Below, one piece after another: positions 34,131 to 41,796 of a stretch of DNA of 64,000 nt; position 1 is the first letter of the stretch; the number at the start of each line of letters is the position of its first letter. The notes under the pieces are model-generated. The model was not told the DNA's origin. It saw only the letters and a list, made by a program, of their open reading frames with translations, and ran no database searches. The position numbers were made by a program, and so were the translations under genes. This DNA is from Streptomyces sp. HPF1205 (lineage in GTDB: Bacteria; Actinomycetota; Actinomycetes; Streptomycetales; Streptomycetaceae): the NCBI RefSeq assembly GCF_020400825.1, contig NZ_JAINVH010000011.1, positions 62,001 through 126,000 on the forward strand, read 5' to 3'.

Positions 34131-35447
34131 TCATGCCAAGTGGGCGCAGTCGACGCAGCCGGGGTCGCGAGGGACAGTTCGACGTGGGCCGATTCTGGTG
34201 CCGGGGGATTTCATGGTCCCTACTAGGTCGATGTCGAGCCAGCGCGCCGGGGTTCTGGCGCCGGAGATCCACGCGCCGAGTTCCGCGAGGGCGGCGTTTA
34301 CTGCCAGGGCGTTGAGGTAGACAACGGACGGATTCGCTGTCCCGGTGCCATAACCGTGAGCCCGGTCGAGGGCTTGCGCTTGCTCGGGTTTGGCCCAGCG
34401 GGAAATCTCAGCGGAGTCGAGTTCGTCCTGGCAGGTCAGACAGGCTTCACCCGGCAGGAGGAGCGCGATGCGGCCGCCGAGGGCGACCGAGGCGGCGCTC
34501 TCGTCCACTCCAGTGGCTATGTCGAGTAGTGGCGTGCGGGTGTCGATGGAGAACTGGTTCAGGCGGTGGCGTGGGCCGTCGTGATCGACACATCCGATGA
34601 TCAGGTCGACGTCCCGCAATTCAGGGTGCGTGCCAGAGTGTGTGAGCCCTGGCAGGGTGCGGATGTTGATGCGCGGGTCGATCGCCCGCATGCGGCGACG
34701 GGCAACGATCGTCTTCGGGGCTTGGAGATCCGCCTGATCTGCGGTGACCAGGCGGTTAAGGTTGGTCGTCTCGACGTGGTCGTCGTCGAGTACGACGAGG
34801 TTGCGGAAGCCGAGGTAGGCCAGGGCCAGTGCGGCGTGGGATCCGGTCCCCCCGGCTCCGACCAGCGCCACGCGCAGTGTGCCGATGGCGGCTTGTGCTT
34901 CCGGGCCGAGGAGTGGGATCTGGCGGGTGAACCGTTCGTCAGTGACGGGGGGAGCGTTGAGTACCTTCAGGTGTTCACCGAGCACGGTGACGGTGCGGAA
35001 CTGGCCGCGTTCGACGTGGGCTCCGGGCAGGGGCCGCCACCAGTCGGCGCGGATCGTTCCTGGGGCCCAGACGGCGGCGGCGTAGGGGGTCCCGTCGAGC
35101 AGGTCGACGGCGTAGGGGGCCATTTCGGCGAGTGCGCGCTCGTCGACGGAGGAGAACGCGGGCGGTGCGGCCCGGTGGTTGTGGAACTCCACAAGTCCGT
35201 GGCCGGTGGCGCGGGCCTGGTTGTGGACGCGGTCGAGTGCATTCTCAGACAGGTAGTAGCCGTCGTGGTTCGGCTGGGTGTCCGCGTCGTCGATGAGGAC
35301 GATGTCGATGACCTCGAGCACGGGGCCGTCTTCGCCGTCGTACAAGGTCTTGGTCAGTGCAAAGGCGAAGCGTTCGCCTCGGGTGTTGGCGAGGTGCTGC
35401 TCGATGCGGGCCCAGTGCTCGGGCCGCATGAACTTCAGTGCGCTCAT
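34131..35447 (-). CDS. E1-like adenylating enzyme fused to JAB protease
   Basis: The 438-residue protein joins two domains. Residues about 1-150 form a JAB/JAMM metalloprotease with EFHNHRAAPPAFSSVD (H89, H91, S99, D102), the zinc-binding motif of deubiquitinase-like enzymes. Residues about 170-430 are a ThiF/E1 domain: RFTRQIPLLG, then VALVGAGGTGSHAAL (nucleotide loop, 197-203) and VVLDDDHVETTNLNR. Cysteine pairs CLTC and CVDC may bind zinc. E1 activates the C-terminus of a ubiquitin-like protein; JAB would trim or remove it. It follows the E2 gene after 5 nt. This fits the bacterial ubiquitin-like operons described by Aravind and colleagues, some of which act in phage defence. Confidence 0.88.
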   Translation of the reverse strand: MSALKFMRPEHWARIEQHLANTRGERFAFALTKTLYDGEDGPVLEVIDIVLIDDADTQPNHDGYYLSENALDRVHNQARATGHGLVEFHNHRAAPPAFSSVDERALAEMAPYAVDLLDGTPYAAAVWAPGTIRADWWRPLPGAHVERGQFRTVTVLGEHLKVLNAPPVTDERFTRQIPLLGPEAQAAIGTLRVALVGAGGTGSHAALALAYLGFRNLVVLDDDHVETTNLNRLVTADQADLQAPKTIVARRRMRAIDPRINIRTLPGLTHSGTHPELRDVDLIIGCVDHDGPRHRLNQFSIDTRTPLLDIATGVDESAASVALGGRIALLLPGEACLTCQDELDSAEISRWAKPEQAQALDRAHGYGTGTANPSVVYLNALAVNAALAELGAWISGARTPARWLDIDLVGTMKSPGTRIGPRRTVPRDPGCVDCAHLA

Positions 35448-35452
35448 CAGCG

Positions 35453-35860
35453 TCAGCTCGCTTCCTGGAAGCGGGTGAGGGCGCCGACGAGGTAGTCGGC
35501 GAGGTTGCTGCCCTTGACGGGGTCCGCGTGCGGATGCCAGTCGTTCGGGTCGATGTGGTAAGAGAACTGCAGCCAGGGGCCGCCGGCGTGTTGCTGGATG
35601 CCCTGGCTGTTGCCGGGGGTCATCTCGCCTGCAAGGGTCAGGTCCGGGCGGGCGCAGATGTTGTCCGGCTGCCCGGCCGGATAATTGAGCGGGATGGCGA
35701 ACAGCACATCGGTGTGGTCGTGTGACCAGCCGGCGGGCAGGAGGTGGTCGTGCAGGATGACCACGAGTGCCTCGCAGTCGAGGGTCGCGTTCGGGAACGC
35801 CTGGCGCAGCAGTGGTGTCTCCTGCCTCAGGCGTTCGGCCAGCCGTTCGGGCACGGACAT
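35453..35860 (-). CDS. E2-like conjugating protein (Prok-E2_E type)
   Basis: The 135-residue protein has a core like prokaryotic E2 family E: VLFAIPLNYPAGQPDNICARPDL, with C69 as the likely catalytic cysteine, followed by WLQFSYHIDPNDWHPHADP. An E2 would receive the ubiquitin-like protein from the E1 and pass it to a target. Its ATG follows the ubiquitin-like stop by 4 nt and its stop precedes the E1-JAB start by 5 nt, so the three are one operon. The extra upstream open frame is not used. Confidence 0.82.
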   Translation of the reverse strand: MSVPERLAERLRQETPLLRQAFPNATLDCEALVVILHDHLLPAGWSHDHTDVLFAIPLNYPAGQPDNICARPDLTLAGEMTPGNSQGIQQHAGGPWLQFSYHIDPNDWHPHADPVKGSNLADYLVGALTRFQEAS

Positions 35861-35864
35861 GGGC

Positions 35865-36125
35865 TCAGCCCCGCTTGAAGCGCGGGCGCCGCTTGAACTG
35901 GGCGCCGGGCACGAGGTGGACGGTCTGGTCCGGTGCGATTGCCTCGCGCGATCCATCGGGGAGGATCTGCACCATGCCATCGGAGAGGCTGATGCTGGCG
36001 ATCGCCATGATCTGGGCGCCGGTGATCTTCGGCTTGTCGTAGGTGTACTCGATGTCGTCGACTTCGAAGACGAAGACCTTCTGCTGGGGCTTGGTCTGGG
36101 TCATCTCGGTCTCGGTGGATGCCAT
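35865..36125 (-). CDS. Ubiquitin-like protein (multiubiquitin family)
   Basis: The 86-residue product has one beta-grasp domain of the multi-ubiquitin family: VFVFEVDDIEYTYDKPKITGAQIMAIA then VQILPDGSREAIAPDQTVHLVPGAQF. A basic tail (KRRPRFKRG) follows, ending in a single Gly rather than Gly-Gly. Ubiquitin-like proteins are activated at the C-terminus by E1 and attached by E2; JAB may trim them. The ATG has a GGGAGG ribosome site. It is the first gene of the conjugation triplet, 93 bp downstream of the SMC-like ATPase. The short length indicates one domain, not the usual tandem array. Confidence 0.85.
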   Translation of the reverse strand: MASTETEMTQTKPQQKVFVFEVDDIEYTYDKPKITGAQIMAIASISLSDGMVQILPDGSREAIAPDQTVHLVPGAQFKRRPRFKRG

Positions 36126-36218
36126 GCGGGCCTCCCAGGGTTCCGGGCCGCCGTGTGCGGGCCTTCACCTCTAGGTCGATGGCACGGTGCGATCCGCACC
36201 CCCCTGGCCTGAACTTTT

Positions 36219-37967
36219 TCAGCTGGAGTCCGTGGTGGCGTACGTCAGGCCCACAGTGTCCGGTGCGACGGCGGCCAGGCGGCGGGCGAGGTTCTCCTCG
36301 TAGGTGGTCACCAGGATCTGGCCGACGGTTCCGGCCTGGACGGCGGAGACCAGGGTCTGGGCGATCGCGGTGCGCCGGCGTGGATCGAGGTGCTCAAGGG
36401 GTTCATCGAACCAGACGCTCGAGGCGCGGGCGAGGGTGTTGGCCAGCAGCAGCCGGGTGACGATCAGTGCGGTGGAGCGTTCTCCACCGCTGAGGTCGCC
36501 CATCGCCAGGCTTGCCTCCCCGCGGGCGACGCTCAGGTTTCCGTCGGCATCGAAGTGGAGGCCGTCGGCACCGAACACGAGCTTCCAGCGGTGCCCCACC
36601 TCGCGCGCGATCGGCTCGATGTAGTTCGTCAGGTAGCGGTCGGCGAGTGTGTGGATGGTGCGCTCGGTGACCTCCATGACGCTGTCCTGGCGCGCTGTCT
36701 CGGTCAATCGGGACTGGTCGGCTTCGGCTCGCTGCAGTCTCGACAGCTCGGCCCTGGCCGCCTCCAGTTGGGCTGTCACCTGACCGTTGCGCTCGGCAAG
36801 GCCGGAGGTGAGACGGCGTGCGCCGTCGAGCTCGTCGATCGCCTGGCTGCCTGGGTCCGGGCCGTCCGGCTCGACCGGCGCGCGCAGCGCGCTCAAGGCG
36901 TCGCGGAACCGGCTGATTGCGGTCAGGCGTTCCCGTGCCCTGGCGGTTTCGCGGTCATGCTGGTCGATTTGGGCGTGTGCGGCGTGGTCCGCGCCGCCGT
37001 GCGCGCGAAGCGCATGGTCACGTTCGGCAGGCTCCAGCGGGCGCAGGCAGGTCGGGCAGTGGCCGGTGGAGTCGGCGAGAAGTTCCACACCGGATGCGGC
37101 TCGCGCCGCCTGGATCTCGGCGGCGGTTTTCGCGGCCAGGTTCGATTCGAGCTGCGTAAACGCCTCGCGCTCATCGGCGGCGATCGCCTCCGCCAAGTCC
37201 GCATCGACGGCCTGCATCGTTCCGGTCATGCGCATCACGAGTTCGCGCACCTTCTCGTCGTACGCGTGAGCCGCAAGCCGGTATTCGGCCCAGCCCCTGG
37301 CGAGCTCTGCGGCTTGTTCCAGCCGGGCCGCCGCATCTTCGGCCGCGCTGCGCTCCTCGGCGACGGCCGCCAGTTCCCGCTCGAGCCGGGCGACGGCGGC
37401 GGTCGCCGCCACGATCGCCTCGTCCGAACCGCTCAGGTCGTTGCGCAGGGATCTGATCTTCGCCGCGAGTTCGGTCCTGCGGATCTTGATCGAGTGGGCA
37501 GCCTGCAGCAGCGGTGTGACGCCGAAGATGTCCGCGAGGTGGTCCTTGATGGGGAACGCGGTGGCCTCGCCCTTGGTTTCTGCCCCGAAGATCAGGGCCT
37601 CCAGCAGCCCGGGGTCGGCCCCCCAGACGCGTTGCAGCAGACGGTTGTAGCGAGCTTCGTCGATCGGGTCGCCGTCGGCGGTCGCTGCGAAGCGCACCCC
37701 GCCACCGCGGTGGAGTGTCCTGGTCACCTGCACCGCGCAGTCGTCCACCAGCAGGTCCAGTTGCACTGTCGCCGTGTCGTGCCCGATACGCACGGCCTGG
37801 CCCAGGCGGCGGGGGGCAGGCTTGCCGAAAAGGCCCCACCGTACGGCTTCGACCAAAGACGTCTTGCCGACGCCGTTTGGGGCGACGAAGAAGGTCACCG
37901 CCCGGTTCAACGTCAGATCCAGCGTCTCGTAGGCACGCCATCGTTCCAGGCGGATGCGGGCGATCAT
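36219..37967 (-). CDS. SMC/Rad50-like ATPase
   Basis: The 582-residue protein starts MIARIRLERWRAYETLDLTL with a Walker A loop APNGVGKTSLVEA (residues 29-37). A coiled coil surrounds a CPTC zinc-hook-like turn near residue 300. At the C-terminus are the signature LSGGERS and Walker B/D-loop VWFDEPLEHLD. This is the architecture of small Rad50/RecN-type ABC ATPases that tether or open DNA. It overlaps the partner gene (ATGA) upstream and is followed by the ubiquitin-like gene. ABC-type ATPases with small partners form several predicted conflict systems; association with a ubiquitin operon is notable here. Confidence 0.88.
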   Translation of the reverse strand: MIARIRLERWRAYETLDLTLNRAVTFFVAPNGVGKTSLVEAVRWGLFGKPAPRRLGQAVRIGHDTATVQLDLLVDDCAVQVTRTLHRGGGVRFAATADGDPIDEARYNRLLQRVWGADPGLLEALIFGAETKGEATAFPIKDHLADIFGVTPLLQAAHSIKIRRTELAAKIRSLRNDLSGSDEAIVAATAAVARLERELAAVAEERSAAEDAAARLEQAAELARGWAEYRLAAHAYDEKVRELVMRMTGTMQAVDADLAEAIAADEREAFTQLESNLAAKTAAEIQAARAASGVELLADSTGHCPTCLRPLEPAERDHALRAHGGADHAAHAQIDQHDRETARARERLTAISRFRDALSALRAPVEPDGPDPGSQAIDELDGARRLTSGLAERNGQVTAQLEAARAELSRLQRAEADQSRLTETARQDSVMEVTERTIHTLADRYLTNYIEPIAREVGHRWKLVFGADGLHFDADGNLSVARGEASLAMGDLSGGERSTALIVTRLLLANTLARASSVWFDEPLEHLDPRRRTAIAQTLVSAVQAGTVGQILVTTYEENLARRLAAVAPDTVGLTYATTDSS

Positions 37968-38902
37968 GATGCCCCGATCCCCGCCATTTCGGTGAGCTCC
38001 TCCACGAGCTCACCGGGACCCCGCTCGCCAGTCTGCACGGCGACTACCAAGGAAACCAGGCGGGCCGGGTCGATCTCGGCCAGCACGCGCTGTCCGGCCT
38101 TCCTGAATTCCAGCCGCGGCCGGGCTCGCAGTGCCGTAGCGATCTCCGCGTCAAGCACAATGGCCGCCTCGGTGTCGAGCCCCTCGACCGTCGTGAAGAT
38201 GTCTGCGGCGGCCACCCGGTCCCAGCGCGGCAGGCGCTGTTCGAAGAACCGGGTCAACGCCAGCGACAGGGGCTCAGCCGTGATGGGGCGGTGCGGATCG
38301 AGCCAGCCGAGAGCCGGATCGAGCGAACGTGTCGCGTCCGCCGGCGTGAAGACCATGGCCCGTTCGGCGTCGGGCGAGCTGACACAGGCGGCAGAGACCT
38401 CCGGCCGCAGGTTGAAGAACCGGGTGAGCCGGTCCGGCAGCCACGGCGCATCGGTGTCCCCGGCGAAGACGGCTACTGCTTCCGCCAGCACAGAACACTG
38501 CGCCACGCCCTGGAGTGCTTCCGGCGTGTCCGGCAACCACGCCGGCACGCTCTCGAGGACCACGCGGCCTTGAAACCGGAAAGCCACCTCGTCGAGGGAC
38601 GTCTCCAGGAACTCACCACCCGTTGCCTGCCGACCGCCAGTGCCGGGCAGCATCACAGGGGAAGTCGAGATCCCCGGTCCCGCCAGGCCCAGGCGAATCG
38701 CCACGGGATCCTGCTCAAGGGGCGGCAGTTCAGGGCGACGGTCAGCGAGGGCCTTCACAATTCTGAACTGTTCCCTGATTGTCTCCTGACGGCGCGGCGG
38801 CAGATCCGAGAGATCCGGCTCGGGGCCCTGCCCCCGCAGATAGAGCTGATACTCCTCGATGAGTGCGTCGAGCCGGTTCTCCATCTCCTCGTCGTCGGTC
38901 AT
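37964..38902 (-). CDS. Partner protein of the SMC-like ATPase, unknown family
   Basis: The 312-residue protein has no motif I can name. It begins with an acidic helix (MTDDEEMENRLDALIEEYQLYL), has a mixed middle (LDEVAFRFQGRVVLESVPAWLP) and ends with a helix (PARLVSLVVAVQTGERGPGELVEELTEMAG). It overlaps the SMC-like gene by 4 nt and the sigma-like gene by 4 nt. By analogy with Rad50/ABC systems it may be the middle subunit bridging the ATPase to an effector. That role is inference. Confidence 0.6.
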   Translation of the reverse strand: MTDDEEMENRLDALIEEYQLYLRGQGPEPDLSDLPPRRQETIREQFRIVKALADRRPELPPLEQDPVAIRLGLAGPGISTSPVMLPGTGGRQATGGEFLETSLDEVAFRFQGRVVLESVPAWLPDTPEALQGVAQCSVLAEAVAVFAGDTDAPWLPDRLTRFFNLRPEVSAACVSSPDAERAMVFTPADATRSLDPALGWLDPHRPITAEPLSLALTRFFEQRLPRWDRVAAADIFTTVEGLDTEAAIVLDAEIATALRARPRLEFRKAGQRVLAEIDPARLVSLVVAVQTGERGPGELVEELTEMAGIGAS

Positions 38903-39522
38903 GGTGTCACCTCCCGTCCCGTGGTGCCTTCGCGCTGCTTCGACGCGATGCAGCGCTTGATCGTCTCGATGGCCCGGCGTCTTTGCCTACTCGCGGACTG
39001 GTGAGACTTGCCGTTCCGCAGTGCCCAGTCGGACAGCGTCTCCTGTCCCATGATCGTCTTCGCCACGAGGTCGTGCTGCTCCTCGGTCAAGCATCCGAAG
39101 CAGTCCGCGGCCATGACGAGGACTGCTTCGTCTTCCTCGGCAGCGCGCACCTCCTCGTCATGGAAGTCCATCGTCGCGTCGACCCGCGGATCAGCGAGAT
39201 ACTTCCTGATCTCCTCGCGCTCGTGGACCACCCTCCTGCCGATGTCCTGCCCGCGGCGCAAGGCGATCATCCTTGCGAGGCCGATGACGGACGTCACCTC
39301 TCCGGGATCTTTGGCGCGCAGCTTCTCGAACGCATCGGCGACGGCTTCCTCGACGTCGCGCGGGTCCGGGGTGGACGAGGTGATCAAGGAGATCCCGCGG
39401 CGAGCGCTCTGGTGCATCGGCTCGCGGACGGCAGCGTAGAGGGTGCGCACGTCCAGCCGCCCCTGCCGCCATCGCAGGAGCAGCTCGTCGCCATCCGAGC
39501 CCGGTTCGTCCATCATCTGCAT
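38899..39522 (-). CDS. ECF sigma-like factor
   Basis: From the ATG ending at 39522 the 207-residue protein resembles an RNA polymerase sigma factor of the ECF type. The middle (PRDVEEAVADAFEKLRAKDPGEVTSVIGLARMIALRRGQD) fits region 2, and the C-terminal LTEEQHDLVAKTIMGQETLSDWALRNGKSHQSASRQRRRAIETIKRC fits region 4 with a helix-turn-helix. The longer upstream frame is not coding-like. It is the first gene of the leftward operon and overlaps the partner gene, so it may control the operon itself or serve as a DNA-binding subunit. It could be a sigma relative that has lost polymerase binding. Confidence 0.65.
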   Translation of the reverse strand: MQMMDEPGSDGDELLLRWRQGRLDVRTLYAAVREPMHQSARRGISLITSSTPDPRDVEEAVADAFEKLRAKDPGEVTSVIGLARMIALRRGQDIGRRVVHEREEIRKYLADPRVDATMDFHDEEVRAAEEDEAVLVMAADCFGCLTEEQHDLVAKTIMGQETLSDWALRNGKSHQSASRQRRRAIETIKRCIASKQREGTTGREVTP

Positions 39523-40358
39523 GTCGCTCGCTACCCGGCGTGCGCACCCCCCTCCGCTCAAGATCTTTTCCGGCTCCGCCACCACCGTGTGGAGATCGTG
39601 CCCCAAGGAGGCCCTCGGCAGAGCCCCAAATTTACGGCGCACGAACGGCCCGCCTCCCCAAGAAGCGGACGGTCCCTGTCCCGGGGTCCGACAGCGACAG
39701 CCCGGTGCCCGCGTCGGTGAGGAGCAGCGGTCGCTCCAGCATGGCGGCCTCGGTGACCTCGACGCGGGCACCGCCACGGCCCTTGTCGATCGACAGAAGC
39801 CCTCAGTCACGCAGGGATAGGCCGAGCGCCAGTCTCCCCGAACCCAAGCACCAGATTCTTCGCCGACTGCAAGCCGCTCGAGAAGTGAGCCGTGCCGTTC
39901 GTTGAGAGTGGACCATCGATGCACAGGCTTCGGCCCGTACTGCACAGCCCCACTGTGGATACGGACCGAAAGAATGGCCGACAGCAGTGGGAGTCCTCTG
40001 GGACTTTTCTGGGACTTCCAGCCCCATCAACCAGCATGAACATGAAACAGCTGAAAGACCATTCGCGCAGGTCAGAAGCCATCAGTCACTCATCACGGCA
40101 GGTCACAGCCCTGCCTGGTCTCTTCCGGAACATCTGACCAGCAGGGCGTATCGGCCTGCACTCAGCGCCGCCTGCTCTCGTCCCCCCATCGGTGCTTACC
40201 ACCTCGAACAGGGTCTGACCTGCCTGGCAATACGCCTGACTCGCCGTCAGCATTCAAGATCAACGAGCGTCAAATGAGCGTCACGAGCGTCATTTCAGCG
40301 TCGAGATACCGCCCGTAACGCCCACACCGCACATAACGCACATCGGCCAACCCGCAGG
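39523..40358. other. 836-bp intergenic region at the island/core junction
   Basis: A leftward 54-codon open stretch at about 39640-39806 has GC-rich coding-like bias (LERPLLLTDAGTGLSLSDPG) but no start and may be a gene remnant. The region also includes the likely promoter of the sigma-like operon. Iteron-like repeats are listed separately. No RNA gene or attachment site is recognised. Confidence 0.4.
40265..40303. repeat. Iteron-like GAGCGTCA repeats
   Basis: GAGCGTCA is found at 40265-40272, 40276-40283 and 40285-40292, with a degenerate CAGCGTCG at 40296-40303. Spacings are 11, 9 and 11 bp. The cluster is 56 bp beyond the end of the RNA methyltransferase gene, where the accessory region ends. 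It may be a protein-binding array, possibly of an integrated element. Confidence 0.5.
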
Positions 40359-41687
40359 TCAGGCGCCCTTCCCCGCCCGCTTGAGCACCGCGACGCATTC
40401 CACGTGGTGGGTGACGGGGAACAGGTCGAAGGCACGCAGCAGGACCGGGCGGTAGCCGTTGTCGGCGAAGTAGGCCAGGTCGCGGGCGAGGGCGGCCGGG
40501 TCGCAGGCCACGTAGCAGATGCGGCGGGGGCCGAGCGCGGCGACCTGGCGGACGGCGGTCAGGCCGGCGCCCGACCGGGGCGGGTCGAGGACGACGAGGT
40601 CGGCCTCGGTGATGCCGGTCCTGGGCAGAACCTGCTCGACCTTGCCCTGCTCGATGCGGACCCGGTCCAGGTCCCGCAGGTTGTGCCGGGCGTCCTCCAC
40701 CGCGCGCTTGGCCGACTCGATGCCGAGCACCGCGCCGCGCTCCCCCACCCGCTCGGCCAGGGCCCCGGCGAACAGGCCCACCCCGCAGTACAGGTCCAGC
40801 GCCGTGTCCCCGGGCTTCGGCATCAGCCCCCGCATGACCGTGTCCACCAGCAGGTCGGCCGCCTTGGGGTGGACCTGCCAGAAGCCGCCGTCGCCGACCC
40901 GCCAGGTGCGCCCGGCGGCGCGTTCGCGGACGAAGGGGCGGCCGTGCACGCGGTGCACGGCGTGATCGCGTTCGCCGACGCGCTGCACGGACACCGGCCG
41001 GTCGAGTTCGACCAGCGGCAGCCGCCCGCCGGGGCGCGGGGTGAGGACGACCTGGCGGTCGTTGGAGCCGGTGGCGGCGATCGCCTCCACGGAGGCGATC
41101 TGCGGCCAGGCGCGGGCCTCGACGCCCAGCTCGCTCACGCCCGGAGCGGCGATCATGCAGTGGTCGATCACCTCGACCTCGTGCGAGCGGTGCCGTCGCA
41201 GCCCGGCCCGGCCCTCGTCGTCGATCGCGTACTGGACCCGGGTGCGCCACGCGGGGACCTCGCCCTTGGCGACCTTGTCGCCGGGCGCGGGCTCGACCGT
41301 GCCGTCCCAGCCGGCGTCCTGCGGGCTCAGGCCCGCCAGCCGCTCCAGCTGCTCGGCGATCACGGCGGCCTTCAGGCGCCGCTGGGCGCCCGGTGCCGCG
41401 TGCTGCCAGTCGCAGCCCCCGCACCGGCCCGGTCCGGAGAACGGGCAGGGCGCCTCCACCCGGTCCTTGGACGCCGCCAGGACACGTACCGCGTCGGCCC
41501 GCAGGAACCGCGCGCCCGTCTCGCCCTCGGTGACCCGCGCCACCACTCGTTCACCGGGCAGCGCGTGCCGTACGAACAGCACCTGTCCGGCGTCGGTCCG
41601 CGCCACGCAGTGGCCGCCGTGGGCGACCGGGCCGACCTCGACCTCGTACTCCTGGCCGACGAGGGAAGCGGCGGGCTGTGTCTGCAT
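40359..41687 (-). CDS. RNA m5U methyltransferase (TrmA/RlmD family)
   Basis: The 442-residue protein begins with a TRAM-like beta barrel (VGQEYEVEVGPVAHGGHCVARTDAGQVLFV), followed by a Fe-S cysteine cluster in CPFSGPGRCGGCDWQH. The C-terminal SAM domain includes DLYCGVGLFAG and VVLDPPRSGAG, plus YVACDPAALARDLAYF. It methylates uracil C5 in tRNA or rRNA using SAM. The ATG at 41687 is chosen because the upstream extension is Pro-rich and shows no coding conservation. It is the first core gene at the island junction, and lies 109 bp downstream of the permease gene. Confidence 0.87.
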   Translation of the reverse strand: MQTQPAASLVGQEYEVEVGPVAHGGHCVARTDAGQVLFVRHALPGERVVARVTEGETGARFLRADAVRVLAASKDRVEAPCPFSGPGRCGGCDWQHAAPGAQRRLKAAVIAEQLERLAGLSPQDAGWDGTVEPAPGDKVAKGEVPAWRTRVQYAIDDEGRAGLRRHRSHEVEVIDHCMIAAPGVSELGVEARAWPQIASVEAIAATGSNDRQVVLTPRPGGRLPLVELDRPVSVQRVGERDHAVHRVHGRPFVRERAAGRTWRVGDGGFWQVHPKAADLLVDTVMRGLMPKPGDTALDLYCGVGLFAGALAERVGERGAVLGIESAKRAVEDARHNLRDLDRVRIEQGKVEQVLPRTGITEADLVVLDPPRSGAGLTAVRQVAALGPRRICYVACDPAALARDLAYFADNGYRPVLLRAFDLFPVTHHVECVAVLKRAGKGA

Positions 41688-41796
41688 GGCGGAGCTGCTC
41701 CTGGGCGGCGGGACGGGGTGAGAGGACGGCGGGAGCGGACTGGGGGCCACGGGCGGCCGCCCGGGCGGACGGTCCGCGGCCCTCGGGCGCAAAGAC

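Noticed and set aside
36390-38573. Rightward 727-codon frame opposite the SMC-like ATPase and partner
   Set aside because: Walker and signature motifs are on the other strand, so this is a shadow.
40265-40303. CRISPR array
   Set aside because: Repeats are only 8 bp with 1-3 bp between them, far from repeat-spacer structure, and no cas genes are present.
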